Assembly (NCBI RefSeq): GCF_019977395.1
Contig: NZ_AP024660.1
Span: 1,116,001 to 1,180,000 of the forward strand
Direction: 5' to 3'
Length of the DNA: 64,000 nucleotides
Origin: Arthrobacter sp. NicSoilC5
GTDB lineage: Bacteria; Actinomycetota; Actinomycetes; Actinomycetales; Micrococcaceae
Shown piece by piece: positions 63,144-64,000 of this stretch. A program made the position numbers and the translations under genes. Below the pieces are notes generated by a model, which saw nothing but the letters and a program-made list of their open reading frames with translations, was not told where the DNA came from and did not search any database. Position 1 is the first letter of the stretch. Every line of letters begins with the position of its first letter.

Positions 63144-64000
63144 TTGGCAGGTAATGCAACCTTCCGCCACAGCAACACCGCGCTGCTCTCGGTGAGCAGC
63201 GTCGAGGCTCCAAGGATTGTGAGCTCCACGGACTTTGACCGGCGGCTGGCATCGACCCTGCAGCGGCTCAAGTTTCCGCCGCGGCTGCTCGAGCGCGTGG
63301 CGGGCATCACGCACCGCCGGTGGTGGGCTGCCGGTACATCGTTCGACGACGCCGCGGTGGAAGCCGGCGCCAAGGCCCTCGCCGAGGCCGGCATCGAAGC
63401 CTCCGACGTCGGACTGCTGATCAACACCTCGGTGACCCGGCGCAACCTTGAACCATCAGTGGCGGTGAAGATCCACCACAGCCTGAGCCTGCCGTCGTCA
63501 GCCATGAACTTCGACCTTGCCAACGCCTGCCTGGGCTTCGTGAATGCCCTGACCCTGGCAGCCAACATGATCGACTCGGGCCAGATACGCTACGCCGTCA
63601 TTGTCAACGGCGAGGACGCCCAGCTGACGCAGGAGGCCACCCTGGCCCGGCTGCAGCGGCCCGAGACAACGCGCGATGACTTCAACCGGGAGTTCGCCAC
63701 CCTGACCCTGGGATCCGGGGCGGCCGCGGCCGTCCTGGGGCCCGCCGACGAGCACCCGGGAGCACACCGGGTGGTGGGCGGCGTAATGCGCGCCGGCACC
63801 GAACACCACGAGTTGTGCGTGGGCGGCATCGACGGCATGAACACCGACACGAAGGGGCTGCTCGACGGCGGCCTCCAGCTCGTGGTCGATGCATGGCAGG
63901 AAGCCCAGCCCGAATGGGACTGGGCCGCGATGGACCGCTACGTCACGCACCAGGTCAGCAACGCCTACACCCAGGCCATCATCGATGCGATCGACCTGGA
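63144..64000 (+). CDS. oleA: OleA-like 3-oxoacyl synthase (thiolase superfamily), 3' truncated by window edge
   Basis: The first 285 residues of a FabH-like condensing enzyme, open to the end of the window. It starts with TTG 63144 after GAGGGG and reads MAGNATFRHSNTALLSVSSV. Cys129 lies in MNFDLANACLGFVNALTLA, the form typical of OleA, and the Glu in RRNLEPSVAVKIHH matches the OleA catalytic glutamate position. The His of VTHQVSNAYTQA follows near residue 278. OleA joins two fatty acyl-CoAs head to head in long-chain olefin synthesis, known from Micrococcus and Arthrobacter. oleB/C/D are expected downstream but not visible. Confidence 0.8.
   Translation, partial: MAGNATFRHSNTALLSVSSVEAPRIVSSTDFDRRLASTLQRLKFPPRLLERVAGITHRRWWAAGTSFDDAAVEAGAKALAEAGIEASDVGLLINTSVTRRNLEPSVAVKIHHSLSLPSSAMNFDLANACLGFVNALTLAANMIDSGQIRYAVIVNGEDAQLTQEATLARLQRPETTRDDFNREFATLTLGSGAAAAVLGPADEHPGAHRVVGGVMRAGTEHHELCVGGIDGMNTDTKGLLDGGLQLVVDAWQEAQPEWDWAAMDRYVTHQVSNAYTQAIIDAIDL

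Overview
The window reads as chromosomal backbone of a high-GC actinobacterium of the Micrococcaceae, most likely Arthrobacter or Pseudarthrobacter. This rests on the strong G/C bias at third codon positions, frequent GTG and TTG starts, the order fasR-fabD-fabH-acpP-fabF, the order xerC-dprA-yifB-yraN-rnhB-lepB-rplS-trmD-rimM-khpA-rpsP, and protein sequences that look typical of that group. I see no insertion sequence, prophage, CRISPR array or rRNA. Species cannot be settled without database comparison.

Bases 1-8200 are a carbohydrate region. It holds the end of xylA and all of xylB (xylose to xylulose 5-phosphate). A tightly coupled minus-strand operon follows, with a Gfo/Idh/MocA oxidoreductase, a DUF993 aldolase-like protein and a TIM-barrel isomerase/epimerase. 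It diverges from a LacI-family regulator across two operator-like palindromes. A small esterase and an aldose 1-epimerase-like protein come next. The three-gene operon is the best candidate here for an uncharacterised sugar pathway.

Bases 8200-27000 are mostly housekeeping: a DNA alkylation repair protein, an MptB-like mannosyltransferase, oligoribonuclease, tRNA-His, peptide deformylase, a secreted HNH nuclease, a long GapB-type GAPDH, TspO, RNase P RNA, YaaA, a degenerate zinc-ribbon protein, Nif3, MsrA, the cysK-cysE pair for cysteine synthesis, an SDR, gnd with a divergent GntR regulator, tRNA-Val, a sirtuin, and a peroxiredoxin coupled to a DUF3052 protein.

Bases 27000-36000 link pyruvate to fatty acids. 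aceE is followed by a FasR-like regulator and then fabD-fabH-acpP-fabF. A 17-bp inverted repeat between fasR and fabD is a likely FasR operator.

Bases 36000-46700 are a long minus-strand set for recombination, competence-type DNA processing, protein export and translation: XerC, DprA, YifB, YraN, a DUF2469 protein, RNase HII, two abutting signal peptidases, L19, TrmD, RimM, KhpA and S16. Several strong hairpins divide it.

Bases 46700-64000 hold a two-module VOC dioxygenase-like gene, an amidohydrolase, a TPP riboswitch with thiC, an alpha/beta hydrolase, the SRP pair ffh and ftsY, a G6PDH paralogue lying where many actinobacteria carry glnD, glnB-amtB, an MFS exporter and smc. Divergent from smc, the start of an OleA-like thiolase runs off the window and suggests a long-chain olefin cluster beyond it.
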